DNA of 64,000 nt from Bin87 sp965203195 (GCA_965203195.1 OZ241860.1:2294001-2358000); one strand, 5' to 3'; shown: positions 34,546-43,951, counted from the first letter of the stretch. Numbers and translations: made by a program. The notes: generated by a model not told the origin, from the sequence alone.

Positions 34546-34870
34546 CGAGTTCTCGAATCTACAGGTCGCCCCGTGCGAGTCCTTCTGGACCGCTTACGAA
34601 CTGTCGGTTGATATTGACCAGAAATCAGCCCCCTTCTGCTCTGTCGCGACGTCGGAGCAGTCCACCATGAAGTACCTTGCGAATGCGTACTCTCTCTCGG
34701 ATGAGATCAGCGAGCGAGAGATCTGCGACGCCCTGTCGCTGTGCAAGCACGCCGAGTAGCCCCCTCGCAGAGCGACCGTCCGGCCTTCGGGCCGGCCGGT
34801 AATGTGGCAGCGCGGTCACAAGCCCCGCGCAAATCACAACTGACCGCAGAAAACAGCAGGAGGAACTGCA

Positions 34871-35368
34871 ATGACAACACCCGATCTGACCATCAACGGT
34901 GAACTGCCGCGTCCCGCCTTTGACATCAAGAGGTGTGTGGAGCAGAAGCTCAAGGAGGCTGTCCAGGACCCACTGCTTGAGCGATTCCTGAAGACGCATG
35001 ACCCGACCCCTGACATCGTGAAGCGGGTGATGGCGGAGCACAGCACTTTCGCCTGCCGTGCCACCACGGAGGGCAATACGATCAGGTTCCCTATCACGCT
35101 CGGCCAGCAGGTGCTGTCGACGGTTGTTTTGACCAAGAACAACAACGACAAATACGCTATCGCTCACGGCAGGAGCAGTGGCGGTTCGTACACCGCGGCG
35201 GTAGCCTTGAACGCGGTCCTGAACGACTACAAGAACCAGGTTGCCGCCCACATCAACGCTTCGATTGCCAAGGAGGTCAAGGAGTGGCAGGAGGGCCTGC
35301 CCTTCAGCGAACTCTGGGAGTTCGTGCTCTCGACCGATTACGCCTTGCCTGCTTACCCGCAGAGCTAA
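34871..35368 (+). CDS. unknown protein upstream of the type IIL enzyme
   Basis: A 165-residue soluble protein. The ATG follows GGAGGAAC, 58 bases before the ribosome site of the large enzyme, so the two form an operon. It is mixed alpha/beta with a central KYAIAHGRSSGGSYTAAVAL segment and a tryptophan-containing C-terminal helix (EWQEGLPFSELWEFVLS). No cysteine or histidine cluster, membrane segment or HTH is obvious. I do not recognise it; a control, inhibitor or specificity role for the neighbouring enzyme is only inference. Confidence 0.6.
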   Translation: MTTPDLTINGELPRPAFDIKRCVEQKLKEAVQDPLLERFLKTHDPTPDIVKRVMAEHSTFACRATTEGNTIRFPITLGQQVLSTVVLTKNNNDKYAIAHGRSSGGSYTAAVALNAVLNDYKNQVAAHINASIAKEVKEWQEGLPFSELWEFVLSTDYALPAYPQS

Positions 35369-35425
35369 CCGCCACCCGCCTGCCGTCGCTCCGGTGGCGT
35401 CAGGTTTTCTGTGAGGAGCCACACG

Positions 35426-38164
35426 ATGTATCAGACTACCGCTAGTATTACCCCGCTCGATTTCAAGGCCAAGTGGTCCCGCGCCGGGTTCAATGAACAG
35501 CAGGGCGCGCAGGAGTTCTTCCTCGATCTGTGCGGTCTGGTCGGACACCTCACTCCGGCGGAGGTCAACGACCCCGAAAACTTCACCCTCGAAAAGCGCA
35601 TCCCCGTCGGGCGTGCCGACGCCTACAAAGCCGACTTCTTCGGCTGGGAGTTCAAAGGCAACTCTGCCAAGTTGCCTGATGCCTTCAACCAGTTGCTCCA
35701 GTACCAGGTCTATCTGCGTACGCCGCCGCTGCTGGTAGTGTCATCCTTTGACGCCATTCGCGTCCAGACCAATTTCAGAAATCTGGAGACGGTCGTCTAT
35801 GACATACCTGTCTCCGAGATTGACGACGCTAGGCACTTGTCAGTGTTGCGCTATCTGTTTCACGATCCTGATCAGTTGCGTCCCCAGCGCACAACCGCGC
35901 GCGTAACTGCGGATACTGCCGAACTATTCCACTTGGTCGTCCAGGACATGGAGAGGCAAACGCCCCCGCCAGATCCTGAGAAATTGGCGAAATTCATCAA
36001 CCGGATAATTTTCTGCTTTTACGCTGCATCGGCGAATCTTGGTCTGTCTTCCGACACCATGACTAGGATGATGCAGAATTTCCACAGGGATCCAGACGGT
36101 TTCGATGAGTCCATCTCCAGCCTCTTTGAGACGATGCGTCGCGGCGGCGTCTATGGCGCTGATAAGGTCGCTCACTTCAACGGCGACCTGTTCGCAGACA
36201 AAGAAACCGTCTGGCTGTCGACTGTCGCTCTGGAGCGGTTGGCCGAAGCCAGCAGGCAGAGCTGGAACGACATCGATCCGTCCATCTTTGGGGCAATGCT
36301 GGAGCATATCTTGGACCGCGCTCAACGGAAACCTCTGGGCGTGCATTACACGACCGTTGACGACATCATGTTGGTGATCGAGCCAACCTTGCTTCGGCCC
36401 CTTCGTCGTGAGTGGAAGAAGGCACGCGAAGAGGCATCTCAACTCTTTGCCAACGACGCTCGCGGCGATGCCTTCGTGGTCGTGGATGGGTTTCGCCGCC
36501 GATTGACCAGCATCAAGGTGCTGGACCCTGCCTGTGGGTCTGGCAACTTTCTGTTCGTCGCTCTGAAGTCCCTGCTGGACCTGGAGAAGGAAGTTATCCT
36601 GTTTCTAGCCGAACACGGCTGGCGCAACGAAATGCCTACCGTCCATCCGAGGCAGTTTCTGGGCATCGAAATCAACCCCTACGCTGTGGAACTGGCGCGC
36701 ACCGCGCTACGCATCGGTTACATTCAGTGGCATCAAGCCAACGGGTTCAAATACGAGAGGCAGCCGATATTGGCGACGCTGGATACCATTCGTCTTGGTG
36801 ACGCCTTGTTGGAGCAGGACAGCAAAGGCCAGTACCACCCCGCAACTTGGCCGGAAGCCGAGTTCATAACGGGTAACCCCGCGTTCTTGGGTGCTGCAAA
36901 GATGCTTGTGATGCTGGGCGATGAATACACGTATCGCCTTCGCCAGGTGTACCAAGGGCGTGTTCTACCGAAAGCTGACCTATGTTGCTACTGGTTTGAA
37001 AATGCACAGCAGATGATTGTGGAAGGCAAAGCCAAACGCGCCGGCCTGCTGGCTACCAACGCCATCAGGTATGAATCTAATCGGGACACGCTTCGCCGTA
37101 TCAGGGGGAATGGGCAGATTTTCGCCGCTTATGACGACCGCCTTTGGAAGCCTGATGAACCTGGTTCGGCAGGAGTCCAGGTGTCAATCGTCTGCTTTGA
37201 CGACGGCTCTGAAATTGACAAGTCGTTGAACGACCATCCTGCTACGGACATAGATGCTAGGCTGATGGACAATGTGCACTTGGACAGGGCCGTCAGGCTG
37301 AAGGAGAACGAAGGGTTCTGTGTTCGCGGGTTCGATAAAGGCGGCAAGTTCGATCTGCCCTCTGGCGAGGCAAAGGCCATGCTGTTGGCGAACAACCCAA
37401 ATGGTTGTCCGAACGGCGACGTCATTACGCCTTATCTTACAGGTCGTGATTTGAACGGTAAGCCTGCGGGTCGGTATGTGATCGATTTTGGCGCACTGCC
37501 GGAAGCGGACGCCGAGCTGTACGAGCTGCCGTATGATCATTTGCTCGTGAATGTGAAGCCCGTCCGCCAAGGAAATCGCGAGGATAGGACACGGGAAAGG
37601 TGGTGGCAACTCCGCCGCAGCGGAGAGGATGTAAAGACAGCGATAGCTGCTCTGTCGCGCTACATTGCTACAAGCCAAGTATCCAAGCACCGCTACTTTC
37701 AGTTCGTTCCGTCTGTTGTCAAGCCTGATGGTTCTGTCGTCGTCATTGCCAGCGATGACGACTATGTCTTGGGCATCCTCGAAAGCCGCATTCATAAGGT
37801 CTGGGCACTGGCGGCAGGAACGCAACTGGTGTCGGGTCCCCGTTACATCATCAGCGAGTGCTTTGACAAGTTCCCGTTCCCGGAACCAGATGCCGTCTAC
37901 CGACAGGCCGTAGCTGATGCTGCCCTTGAGTTGGATCAGAAGCGTCAAAACGCCTGCTTCCCCAAGGGCGGGTTCCAGATGTCTATGACCCGACTGTACA
38001 ACGTCAATCCGGGATGGCTGCAACGGGCTCACCGCAAGCTGGATAAGGCCGTTGCAGACGCCTACGGATGGAGCGTGGCTTTGGACGACAGCGCCATCCT
38101 GCAACGTCTGGTTCAGCTCAACATTCAGAGGAGCAACGCGAGCCAGGCGTCCACAACCCCGTAA
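35426..38164 (+). CDS. type IIL (MmeI-like) restriction-modification enzyme
   Basis: A 912-residue single polypeptide. The N-terminal nuclease has the D..ExK core in ADAYKADFFGWEFKGNSAKL (about residues 70-90). The methyltransferase has motif I VLDPACGSGNFLFVAL (about 365-380) and motif IV in FITGNPAFLGAAKM, where the usual NPP(F/Y) reads NPAF. The C-terminal part is the target-recognition and helical-spacer region, ending with the family-typical RLYNVNPGWLQRAHRKLDKAVADAYGW. Such enzymes methylate one strand at adenine and cut at a fixed distance. The ATG at 35426 follows GAGGAG. Confidence 0.88.
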   Translation: MYQTTASITPLDFKAKWSRAGFNEQQGAQEFFLDLCGLVGHLTPAEVNDPENFTLEKRIPVGRADAYKADFFGWEFKGNSAKLPDAFNQLLQYQVYLRTPPLLVVSSFDAIRVQTNFRNLETVVYDIPVSEIDDARHLSVLRYLFHDPDQLRPQRTTARVTADTAELFHLVVQDMERQTPPPDPEKLAKFINRIIFCFYAASANLGLSSDTMTRMMQNFHRDPDGFDESISSLFETMRRGGVYGADKVAHFNGDLFADKETVWLSTVALERLAEASRQSWNDIDPSIFGAMLEHILDRAQRKPLGVHYTTVDDIMLVIEPTLLRPLRREWKKAREEASQLFANDARGDAFVVVDGFRRRLTSIKVLDPACGSGNFLFVALKSLLDLEKEVILFLAEHGWRNEMPTVHPRQFLGIEINPYAVELARTALRIGYIQWHQANGFKYERQPILATLDTIRLGDALLEQDSKGQYHPATWPEAEFITGNPAFLGAAKMLVMLGDEYTYRLRQVYQGRVLPKADLCCYWFENAQQMIVEGKAKRAGLLATNAIRYESNRDTLRRIRGNGQIFAAYDDRLWKPDEPGSAGVQVSIVCFDDGSEIDKSLNDHPATDIDARLMDNVHLDRAVRLKENEGFCVRGFDKGGKFDLPSGEAKAMLLANNPNGCPNGDVITPYLTGRDLNGKPAGRYVIDFGALPEADAELYELPYDHLLVNVKPVRQGNREDRTRERWWQLRRSGEDVKTAIAALSRYIATSQVSKHRYFQFVPSVVKPDGSVVVIASDDDYVLGILESRIHKVWALAAGTQLVSGPRYIISECFDKFPFPEPDAVYRQAVADAALELDQKRQNACFPKGGFQMSMTRLYNVNPGWLQRAHRKLDKAVADAYGWSVALDDSAILQRLVQLNIQRSNASQASTTP

Positions 38165-38167
38165 AAT

Positions 38168-38223
38168 GACAGAGGCGATGCGTCTCCGACGGCCCAGTAT
38201 CGTCGGAGGGCATCGCCCCTGTC
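38168..38223 (+). terminator. long stem-loop at the end of the restriction-modification segment
   Basis: GACAG, GGCGATGC and CTCCGACG pair in turn with CGTCGGAG, GCATCGCC and CTGTC around the loop GCCCAGTAT. It starts 3 bases after the enzyme stop codon, so it is probably its terminator; it is also the boundary with the fic remnant. Confidence 0.6.
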
Positions 38224-38231
38224 GGTCAGGA

Positions 38232-38858
38232 ATGACGATAACAGCACTGCGTCAACTTGAGGAATTCATGCAAACCGACCCAGGAATGCCCCTGCTGGTG
38301 CAATTGGCTCTTGTCCATTACCAGTTTGAGACAATCCATCCTTTTGAGGACGGCAACGGAAGAACAGGACGTTTGCTCATTGCGCTGTTGTTGTGTGGCA
38401 AGGGCTATTTAGCCCGGCCATGGCTCTATTTCAGTGACTACTTCCTGGCATACAGGCCACAGTATGTGGACTTGCTGCTAAACGTCAGCCTTAAAGGGGA
38501 ATGGACTCCTTGGGTTGATTTCTTTCTAACGGCCGTTGCAACCGTTGCTGATGATGCTTTTCGGCGCGTCGAAAAATTGCTGGGACTACGTTCCAGTTAC
38601 TTGGACAGAATTAGGAGTCATCGCATAACAGGATACACGTTACAGTTGATTGATGAGATCTTTGCCGCCCCTTATATCACCGCTCGCTATGCACAATCTG
38701 CGCTTGCAGTTTCGCATACTACGGCACAAGGGCATATCAACAGGCTGGTTGCGGCAGGAATACTGGCTCCGGCGTCACGCTCCGGGCGAACCCAGATATA
38801 CATAGCGCAAGAAATTCTGGATGTCATCGCCGAGGAATCGGATTTTCGTGACTTCTAA
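38232..38858 (+). pseudogene. fic: Fic-family protein, catalytic C-terminal part
   Basis: From the ATG at 38232 (AGG just upstream) 208 residues remain. They contain the complete Fic core, HPFEDGNGRTGRLLIALLL (HPFx(D/E)GNGRxxR), which transfers AMP or related groups to target proteins, and a C-terminal winged-helix region (YAQSALAVSHTTAQGHINRL). The N-terminal part with the usual inhibitory and substrate-binding elements lies 3.7 kb upstream. If translated, this fragment could still be active, so it may be a truncated gene rather than fully dead. Confidence 0.8.
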
Positions 38859-38931
38859 ATCTCATTCAACTTTACTCGGCGGGCCGGGCCGCGTAGGGGC
38901 TGCGCTACCGCGACACTTGGTACCCTGCTAA

Positions 38932-39885
38932 CTAACCCTGGCTCTTGCGCGCCAGCGCCCGGCGCGCCGCTTTAGCTACGCCCTCCGCCGTCAGCCCGTT
39001 CTTTGCCATCAGCTCGTGGGCCGGGCCGGAGCCGGTGTAGCCGTGCAGGGCTACCATCTCCACGGGAACCGGGCAGTGGCGCGCTACGATGCCGGCCACC
39101 ACGCTGCCCAGGCCGCCGTGGATGTAATGCTCCTCGGCGGAAACGATGGCCCCCGTTTCCCTGGCGGCGGCGACAATCGCATCGGCATCGGCCGGCGCCA
39201 GCGTGTGCAGGTTGACGACGCGGGCGTCAATGCCCTCGCCGGCCAGGATGCCGGCGGCGTCCAGCGCCGGCGCCACCAGGGACCCGTTGGCGATGATGGC
39301 CACATCCCCGCCGTCGCGCAGCAGGTCGGCCTGCCCCATACGGAACTCGTAGCCGTCGCCGTGAACAACAGGCGTGGCGGCGCGGGACAGCCGCACATAA
39401 ACCGGCCCCGTGGTCGTGGCCGCCGCCCGCACGGCCTGCTCCGTCTCCGGGGCATCGGTCGGCACAACGACCCGGAAAGACGGCAGGGCGCACATCAGCG
39501 CCAGATCCTCAATGCTGTGGGCGGACATCCCGTCCTCGCCGGTCAGGATGCCGGCGTGGGTGCAGACCAGCTTCACATTCAACCCCGGCTGGGACACCAG
39601 CACCCGCAGCTGGTCGTAGGGCCGTCCGGTGCCAAAGACGCTGAAGGTGCTTACGAAAGGAATCTTGCCGGCGGCAGCCAGCCCGGCCGCCACGCCCACG
39701 ATGTTCTGCTCGGCGGGGCCGAAGTCAAAGAAACGGTCGGGGTGGGCGTCCCGCCACAGGTGGACGAAAGTGGACACATTGAGGTCGCCGCCCAGCACTA
39801 CCAGGTCCGGGAAATCCTCGGCCATAGTGAGCAGGGTGCGCCCGTAGATTTCGCGGCCGGCCGCCGCTGCCCGGTTGGTGGTCAT
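38932..39885 (-). CDS. transketolase, C-terminal subunit
   Basis: A 317-residue protein with the pyrimidine-binding and C-terminal domains of transketolase. The ATG is at 39885 (MTTNRAAAAGREIYGRTLL). Features: VVLGGDLNVSTFVHLW, RFFDFGPAEQNIVGVAAGLA (the glutamate that activates thiamine diphosphate), FVSTFSVFGTGRPYDQLRV, HAGILTGEDGMSAHSIEDLA and VSAEEHYIHGGLGSVV. It works with the N-terminal subunit encoded just upstream with a 1-base gap. Split transketolases are common in archaea and Chloroflexota-like bacteria. Confidence 0.92.
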   Translation of the reverse strand: MTTNRAAAAGREIYGRTLLTMAEDFPDLVVLGGDLNVSTFVHLWRDAHPDRFFDFGPAEQNIVGVAAGLAAAGKIPFVSTFSVFGTGRPYDQLRVLVSQPGLNVKLVCTHAGILTGEDGMSAHSIEDLALMCALPSFRVVVPTDAPETEQAVRAAATTTGPVYVRLSRAATPVVHGDGYEFRMGQADLLRDGGDVAIIANGSLVAPALDAAGILAGEGIDARVVNLHTLAPADADAIVAAARETGAIVSAEEHYIHGGLGSVVAGIVARHCPVPVEMVALHGYTGSGPAHELMAKNGLTAEGVAKAARRALARKSQG

Positions 39886-39886
39886 A

Positions 39887-40747
39887 TCAGGACAGCTCCT
39901 TGAGCGCTGCGGCGTATTCCTCTGCGTTGGGCGCCCGCCCGTGAAAGCCGGGGTTGTTTTCCATAAAGCTGACGCCCTTGCCCTTGACCGTATCGGCAAT
40001 GATGACCGCCGGGCGGCTGCCGTTTTCGTGGCCGTTGCCGCTGCGGTCGCTTTCGCCGGCGGCGGCGCGCAACGCCGCCAGCATTTCGGAGTGGCTGTGC
40101 CCGTTGGCGGCGATAACCCGCCAGCCGAAATCCCGCCAGCGGTCGGCCAGCGGCTCCAGCGTCATTACTTCGTCGGTAAAGCGGTCGTTCTGGATGCGGT
40201 TGCGGTCGATGATGGCCGTCAGGTTGCCGGCCTTATGATGCGCCGCCGACATCGCCGCTTCCCATACTTCGCCTTCCTGGCATTCGCCGTCGCCCAGGAG
40301 CGCGAACACCCGGTAACGGCGCCCGTCCAGCCGCGCCGCCAGCGCATGGCCCAGGGCGAAAGACAGCCCCATGCCCAGGGAGCCGGAGTTCATTTCCACG
40401 CCCGGCGTCATCGGATGGGCGTGGCCCTGGAGCAGGCCGTCGGTCCGGCGATAGGACGACAGCTCCGCCGGGTCGAAATAGCCGGCCCGCGCCAGAGCAG
40501 CGTAGAAACCCGGCGAGGCGTGGCCCTTGCTCAAGATGAAGCGGTCGCGCTCCGGCCAGCGCGGGTCGGCGGGGTCGTAGCGCAGGACGCCGAAGTAGAG
40601 GGCGACGAGGATGTCGATTTCCGACAGGGAGCCGCCGGGATGTCCGCTGCCGGCGTCGTAAATCATTTTGAGGCTGTCGCGGCGCAGCTGCCGGGCGGTG
40701 TCCTGCATCTGGGCCGGGGTTTGCAACGGTTGGGTTACGGCAGTCAA
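39887..40747 (-). CDS. transketolase, N-terminal (thiamine diphosphate) subunit
   Basis: A 286-residue protein with the pyrophosphate-binding domain. I prefer TTG at 40747, which has AGGTGA upstream, over a TTG at 40795. Key motifs: YDAGSGHPGGSLSEIDILVA, FILSKGHASPGFYAAL, LGMGLSFALGHALAARL and the thiamine-binding LLGDGECQEGEVWEAAMSA followed by HHKAGNLTAIIDRNRIQND. It transfers two-carbon units in the non-oxidative pentose-phosphate pathway together with the next gene. Confidence 0.92.
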   Translation of the reverse strand: MTAVTQPLQTPAQMQDTARQLRRDSLKMIYDAGSGHPGGSLSEIDILVALYFGVLRYDPADPRWPERDRFILSKGHASPGFYAALARAGYFDPAELSSYRRTDGLLQGHAHPMTPGVEMNSGSLGMGLSFALGHALAARLDGRRYRVFALLGDGECQEGEVWEAAMSAAHHKAGNLTAIIDRNRIQNDRFTDEVMTLEPLADRWRDFGWRVIAANGHSHSEMLAALRAAAGESDRSGNGHENGSRPAVIIADTVKGKGVSFMENNPGFHGRAPNAEEYAAALKELS

Positions 40748-41156
40748 GGCTTCACCTGCGGGGCATAGACGGGGGCGGGCGGGTAGTGGCGGCAACGATT
40801 ATACGCCAGATTACCCCGGAGTGTCCATATCCGGGGTTGGCGCCGGCGCGCCCCCGATTCTAACTTGGCGCCGCCCGGCTTTTCCTGCCGGCCCGCCGGC
40901 TTGCCGTCCGGGCGCGCCTCAGATTAAACCTGACCCGCCTTCGCCCCAGGAGCCACTCCGCCGGCGGCCACTGGCGTTCCCGTGTCTTGCGCGACTTCCG
41001 TCGCCGCCCACTGGGAGTTTCTGCTGACCATCAACCCCCTTGCGGGTAGTGGGCGGCACGGGATCCCCGGTGAACCCGGTAGCCATCCTGTAAGCCAGCG
41101 CCTCTCCCGTAAGCCCGGGACCCAGGGCTCCGGCCGGCAACACTGGCACTGGGATG
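40748..41156. other. 409 bases without a supported gene
   Basis: Lies between the transketolase N-terminal subunit (start 40747, minus) and the IS1-like element. The frames give only Pro/Arg/Gly-rich translations. The transketolase promoter should be near 40750-40830; no other feature is seen. Confidence 0.4.
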
Positions 41157-42014
41157 GTGGGAAAGTTTCGGTATTTTCAACACGCGCTGACATTGGATTT
41201 TTGGCCCCGCCGCGGACGCAAACACAACAACGCCAGCGAACCGCGCAATACCCATACCTGCTTCGTGTACCCCGTGGTCGCCCGCGCCAATCGCTTCAAC
41301 CGCCCCCGATACTCCGAATGCAACCCCTCATTCCGGTTCGCCAACTTCCCCTTGCCCACTATGTGCCGCTCCACAGGCAGCCAGCTCCCGTACACCCCGT
41401 AGTCATCGCTGTAGTATCGCTCCGCCTCCGGCAATCTTTCGTACAACCGCAGAAAAGTCTCACCACTGCGGTCGCCCACCTCAAAGTCCACACACCGCCG
41501 ACCATCAGGCAATTCAATCACCGCCGTCCAGATCCACACTTCCTGCCGCTTCTTGCCCCGCCACGCCCGCTGATAAGTCCACATCTCGTCAAAAGATATG
41601 GCTGGAACCATGCCCCACCGCTGGCGTTGCATCGTTACCCAGGCCCAAATCCCCAGGGCCCACCGGACTTTTTTTGACCCATTCGTACACCGTCCCCAGC
41701 TTGACCTCCAGAACCCGGCTGATGGCGGCTATGGCCATGCCTTCGCCGTACATATCGATGGCCTGTTCTTTGACCTGTTCCGAGTAGTAATGGCGGTTGC
41801 CGTCGGGCGTGAAGCGGTAGTGGCAGAGGCGGCAGCGGTAGGTTTGCTTGCCCCGGGAATGTCCGTCTTTGGGCAGCCAGTTGGAGCCGCAGTGGGGGCA
41901 CTGGAGATCGTCGCGGTAGGAACGGGCGGCGGCCATAGCATCACCTCCGGCAATGGCAAAATCCAGCCCCCAATTATATCACCAGCACGTGCTGAAAATA
42001 CCCAAGTTTCTGCC
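41157..42014 (-). mobile_element. IS1-family insertion sequence
   Basis: About 858 bp bounded by imperfect inverted repeats sharing GGTATTTTCA.CACG.GCTG (41170-41190 and, inverted, 41983-42003), with looser matching to the outer ends. It encodes InsA-like and InsB-like proteins on the minus strand. Target duplications were not clear, so the outer limits are approximate. Confidence 0.75.
41177..41936 (-). CDS. IS1-family transposase (InsA and InsB frames)
   Basis: InsA starts at the ATG at 41936 after GGAGGTG and has a zinc finger (CPHCGSNW..CRLCHYRF) and a helix-turn-helix ending VYEWVKK. InsB (to 41177) has the DDE-type core: PAISFDEMWTYQRAWRGKKR, WTAVIELPDGRRCVDFEVGD and YYSDDYGVYGSWLP. 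The frames meet at a run of seven A (plus-strand T at 41669-41675); joining them needs one base fewer or a +1 shift, since a -1 slip runs quickly into TAA. Either the run has mutated or an unusual shift is used. Confidence 0.8.
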
Positions 42015-42017
42015 CGC

Positions 42018-42047
42018 TTGACGAGGCCGCCTGTGATATGCTATAAG
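42018..42047 (+). promoter_or_regulatory. sigma-70-type promoter of the unknown three-gene operon
   Basis: TTGACG (42018-42023), an 18-base spacer and TATAAG (42042-42047), 28 bases before the first ATG. It begins 4 bases outside the IS1-like element. Confidence 0.55.
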
Positions 42048-42075
42048 GCATTAGCTTGGCAAAGGAGGAAGCAGG

Positions 42076-42747
42076 ATGGCTATGACGCTGGGGGATGTCC
42101 TGAACGCAAACTTGGTGCTCGTTGGGGTTGAACTGCTCAACGAGCCGGATGCCGTCGAGCGGTTTCGTAACGAGCTTGCGCCCGACCTGCGCCTCGAAGT
42201 GGGTATGTTTGTCGATGGTGCTACGGGCCTACCCGAGCCGAGCCGGACCCTGACTCTGGGCAAGGACAGGATACAGCTTACCCTGCACTCGTCCAGGGCG
42301 ACCATAGCCAGGGAGTACCCAGACGAGTCGGGATTGCCCCGGCTCGCTCAGGTTGCCACTCGCGCAATTGAGCTCACCAAGTTGGAAAGCAGACTCCCAC
42401 AAGCTTTCGGCTACAACATTGAACTGGTGTTTGACCAAAATTCGGGCCAACCAGCCCTCCAATATATTGGCAATCGGCTGTTTGCCTCTCTGGCTATTGA
42501 TGAACCGGGACGCTATTTCATTGGAGGAACCGGGCAGCTGATTTACGCGGACGCCGACGGAAGGCGGACGATTACTGTTCAGCCGCGTTTCAATGATACC
42601 ACTACTTCAAGGGTGTTCTTGAGCTTGAACTTGCATAAGCAAGAACAGCGTTTTCCCGATGAAGCCGAAATCCAGACGACGTTGAAGGAGATTCAGCAGG
42701 AAGCGGTCGCATTCGCTGACCGTTTGGAACAGGTGAGGGCATCATGA
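42076..42747 (+). CDS. unknown protein A of a three-gene operon
   Basis: A 223-residue soluble protein starting after a perfect AAAGGAGG. It is mixed alpha/beta with segments DVLNANLVLVGVELLNEPDA, RLAQVATRAIELTKLESRLP and AFGYNIELVFDQNSG, and ends in a charged helix. I do not recognise a family. Base composition is lower in GC than the flanking genes, as for the other defence-type genes here. The stop overlaps the next start (ATGA). Confidence 0.6.
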   Translation: MAMTLGDVLNANLVLVGVELLNEPDAVERFRNELAPDLRLEVGMFVDGATGLPEPSRTLTLGKDRIQLTLHSSRATIAREYPDESGLPRLAQVATRAIELTKLESRLPQAFGYNIELVFDQNSGQPALQYIGNRLFASLAIDEPGRYFIGGTGQLIYADADGRRTITVQPRFNDTTTSRVFLSLNLHKQEQRFPDEAEIQTTLKEIQQEAVAFADRLEQVRAS

Positions 42748-43433
42748 CCGCCACCATTACTGCCGGACCAATTGCTAGCCGCTCGGCGAACGTTGAGCGG
42801 TCGCTTGGACTTGGCTTTGCGCATCTCAGCAACGATGTGGCGTTTTCTCGCCGCGCCATATCGCCAATAGGAACTGCCAACTGTCAGAATATATTCCGGG
42901 TTGTAATACCGGGTGGGGAAAGCATCGCACCTTGCGTTGTAGTAGGTCTGCTAACATTGGAACAGTCGATCGCTGGAGACCAGAATCTGCCGTTGTATTA
43001 CCCCATACCGCGGCGAGTGCCCTTGCCTGCGTACTTGTCCACCGCCACGGAGGTTGTGCGGGAGTGGAGTGCTGGACCTCTCCAGGTTCAAGAACGGAAT
43101 GCGCTACCAGTCTCTGATCTGTTCCCTGTCGTCCGCGAGTTCGCGGAGGGGGCTGGAGGGATATGTCCTGAACGTTCGGTAGTGGCAATGGCCGTTCGTC
43201 TTGTACAGGCGGCCATCGCGCACACGGACAAACCCGAGATTACGGTTGACGATGACGACGGCATGGAGTTTGACCTGCGGCTGGGTAACGGATGGTTGCT
43301 TATGGCAAATCTTTTCCCCGACGGCAAGATTGACGTCAGCGTCTATGATGACAGTCAAGGCATACCAGTCAAGCGGGTCGAGCGTATGCCGCAGGCAAGT
43401 GAGGCCGAACTGGTTAGCCTGTTCCGGATGTAG
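42744..43433 (+). CDS. unknown protein B of a three-gene operon
   Basis: A 229-residue protein coupled to protein A by a 4-base overlap. It has no membrane segment or clear motif; there is a central acidic ITVDDDDGMEFDLRLGNGWL and a C-terminal DVSVYDDSQGIPVKRVERMP that look like beta strands. Not recognised. Since A, B and C are consecutive with almost no gaps, they probably form one complex or system. Confidence 0.55.
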   Translation: MTATITAGPIASRSANVERSLGLGFAHLSNDVAFSRRAISPIGTANCQNIFRVVIPGGESIAPCVVVGLLTLEQSIAGDQNLPLYYPIPRRVPLPAYLSTATEVVREWSAGPLQVQERNALPVSDLFPVVREFAEGAGGICPERSVVAMAVRLVQAAIAHTDKPEITVDDDDGMEFDLRLGNGWLLMANLFPDGKIDVSVYDDSQGIPVKRVERMPQASEAELVSLFRM

Positions 43434-43439
43434 CCAACG

Positions 43440-43865
43440 ATGTCTGTACCAGATAACGATACAGTGTGCCGTTTTGTTCGCTCTCGTGATTGGAATAAGC
43501 GAGACAATCGGCCCAAGACAGGGGCTTTCAAGCAAGCCGGGCTTTCGGTCTGGCATCAGGAACGGTTGCGCGAACGAGGCGTATCGTTGCGGGACCTTCA
43601 GATAGAGCATCTCGCCGGTTCTGGACAGGCGCACCACAAGGCAGGGGATTATCGGCGATTCGCCGACGAGGCCGCGCAAACGGCTGGCGTGCCGTTTCAG
43701 GTGCAGGTGGAATGGCGACCGGATGATGAATATGTAGCCGAACATTGGCGTCAGTGGCGATACGCCCATATTCAGGTAGAAGCCACGGAAGGTCCCTCGG
43801 ATTTCCCACTGGAGTTTCGTAGACTGTTGGCGGTAAATGCACGGCCAGTAGTTCCCCCGCTATAG
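43440..43865 (+). CDS. unknown protein C of a three-gene operon
   Basis: A 141-residue basic protein starting 6 bases after the stop of B. It begins CRFVRSRDWNKRDNRPKTGAF and has IEHLAGSGQAHHKAGDYRRF with clustered histidines, then VPFQVQVEWRPDDEYVAEHW and RYAHIQVEATEG. The histidines could bind metal or nucleic acid, but I see no known nuclease motif. Function unknown. Confidence 0.5.
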   Translation: MSVPDNDTVCRFVRSRDWNKRDNRPKTGAFKQAGLSVWHQERLRERGVSLRDLQIEHLAGSGQAHHKAGDYRRFADEAAQTAGVPFQVQVEWRPDDEYVAEHWRQWRYAHIQVEATEGPSDFPLEFRRLLAVNARPVVPPL

Positions 43866-43951
43866 CCAATGCAGGAGAAAGTACCGCAGCAATACCCAAC
43901 CTTTCGCCAACTAAACTCTTAACCATTGAACTGGACTCGGCCGGCGGCAGC

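Larger units (their letters stand above)
34546..38223 (+). mobile_element. restriction-modification segment inserted in the fic gene
   Basis: About 3.7 kb with visibly lower GC and different codon preference than the surroundings separates the two halves of fic. It holds the 165-residue protein at 34871 and the type IIL-like enzyme at 35426, and ends with a 56-base hairpin (38168-38223) directly next to the resumed fic sequence. No integrase, transposase or clear repeats at the two ends were found, so the mode of insertion is unknown. From 34546 to 34870 only a UUCG-loop hairpin (CCGGCC-TTCG-GGCCGG, 34780-34795) and short frames are seen. Confidence 0.6.

Noticed and set aside
34364..34759. 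Gene overlapping the end of the fic N-terminal part
   Set aside because: The frame overlaps recognisable Fic sequence in another frame and has no ribosome site or domain; treated as part of the insertion junction.
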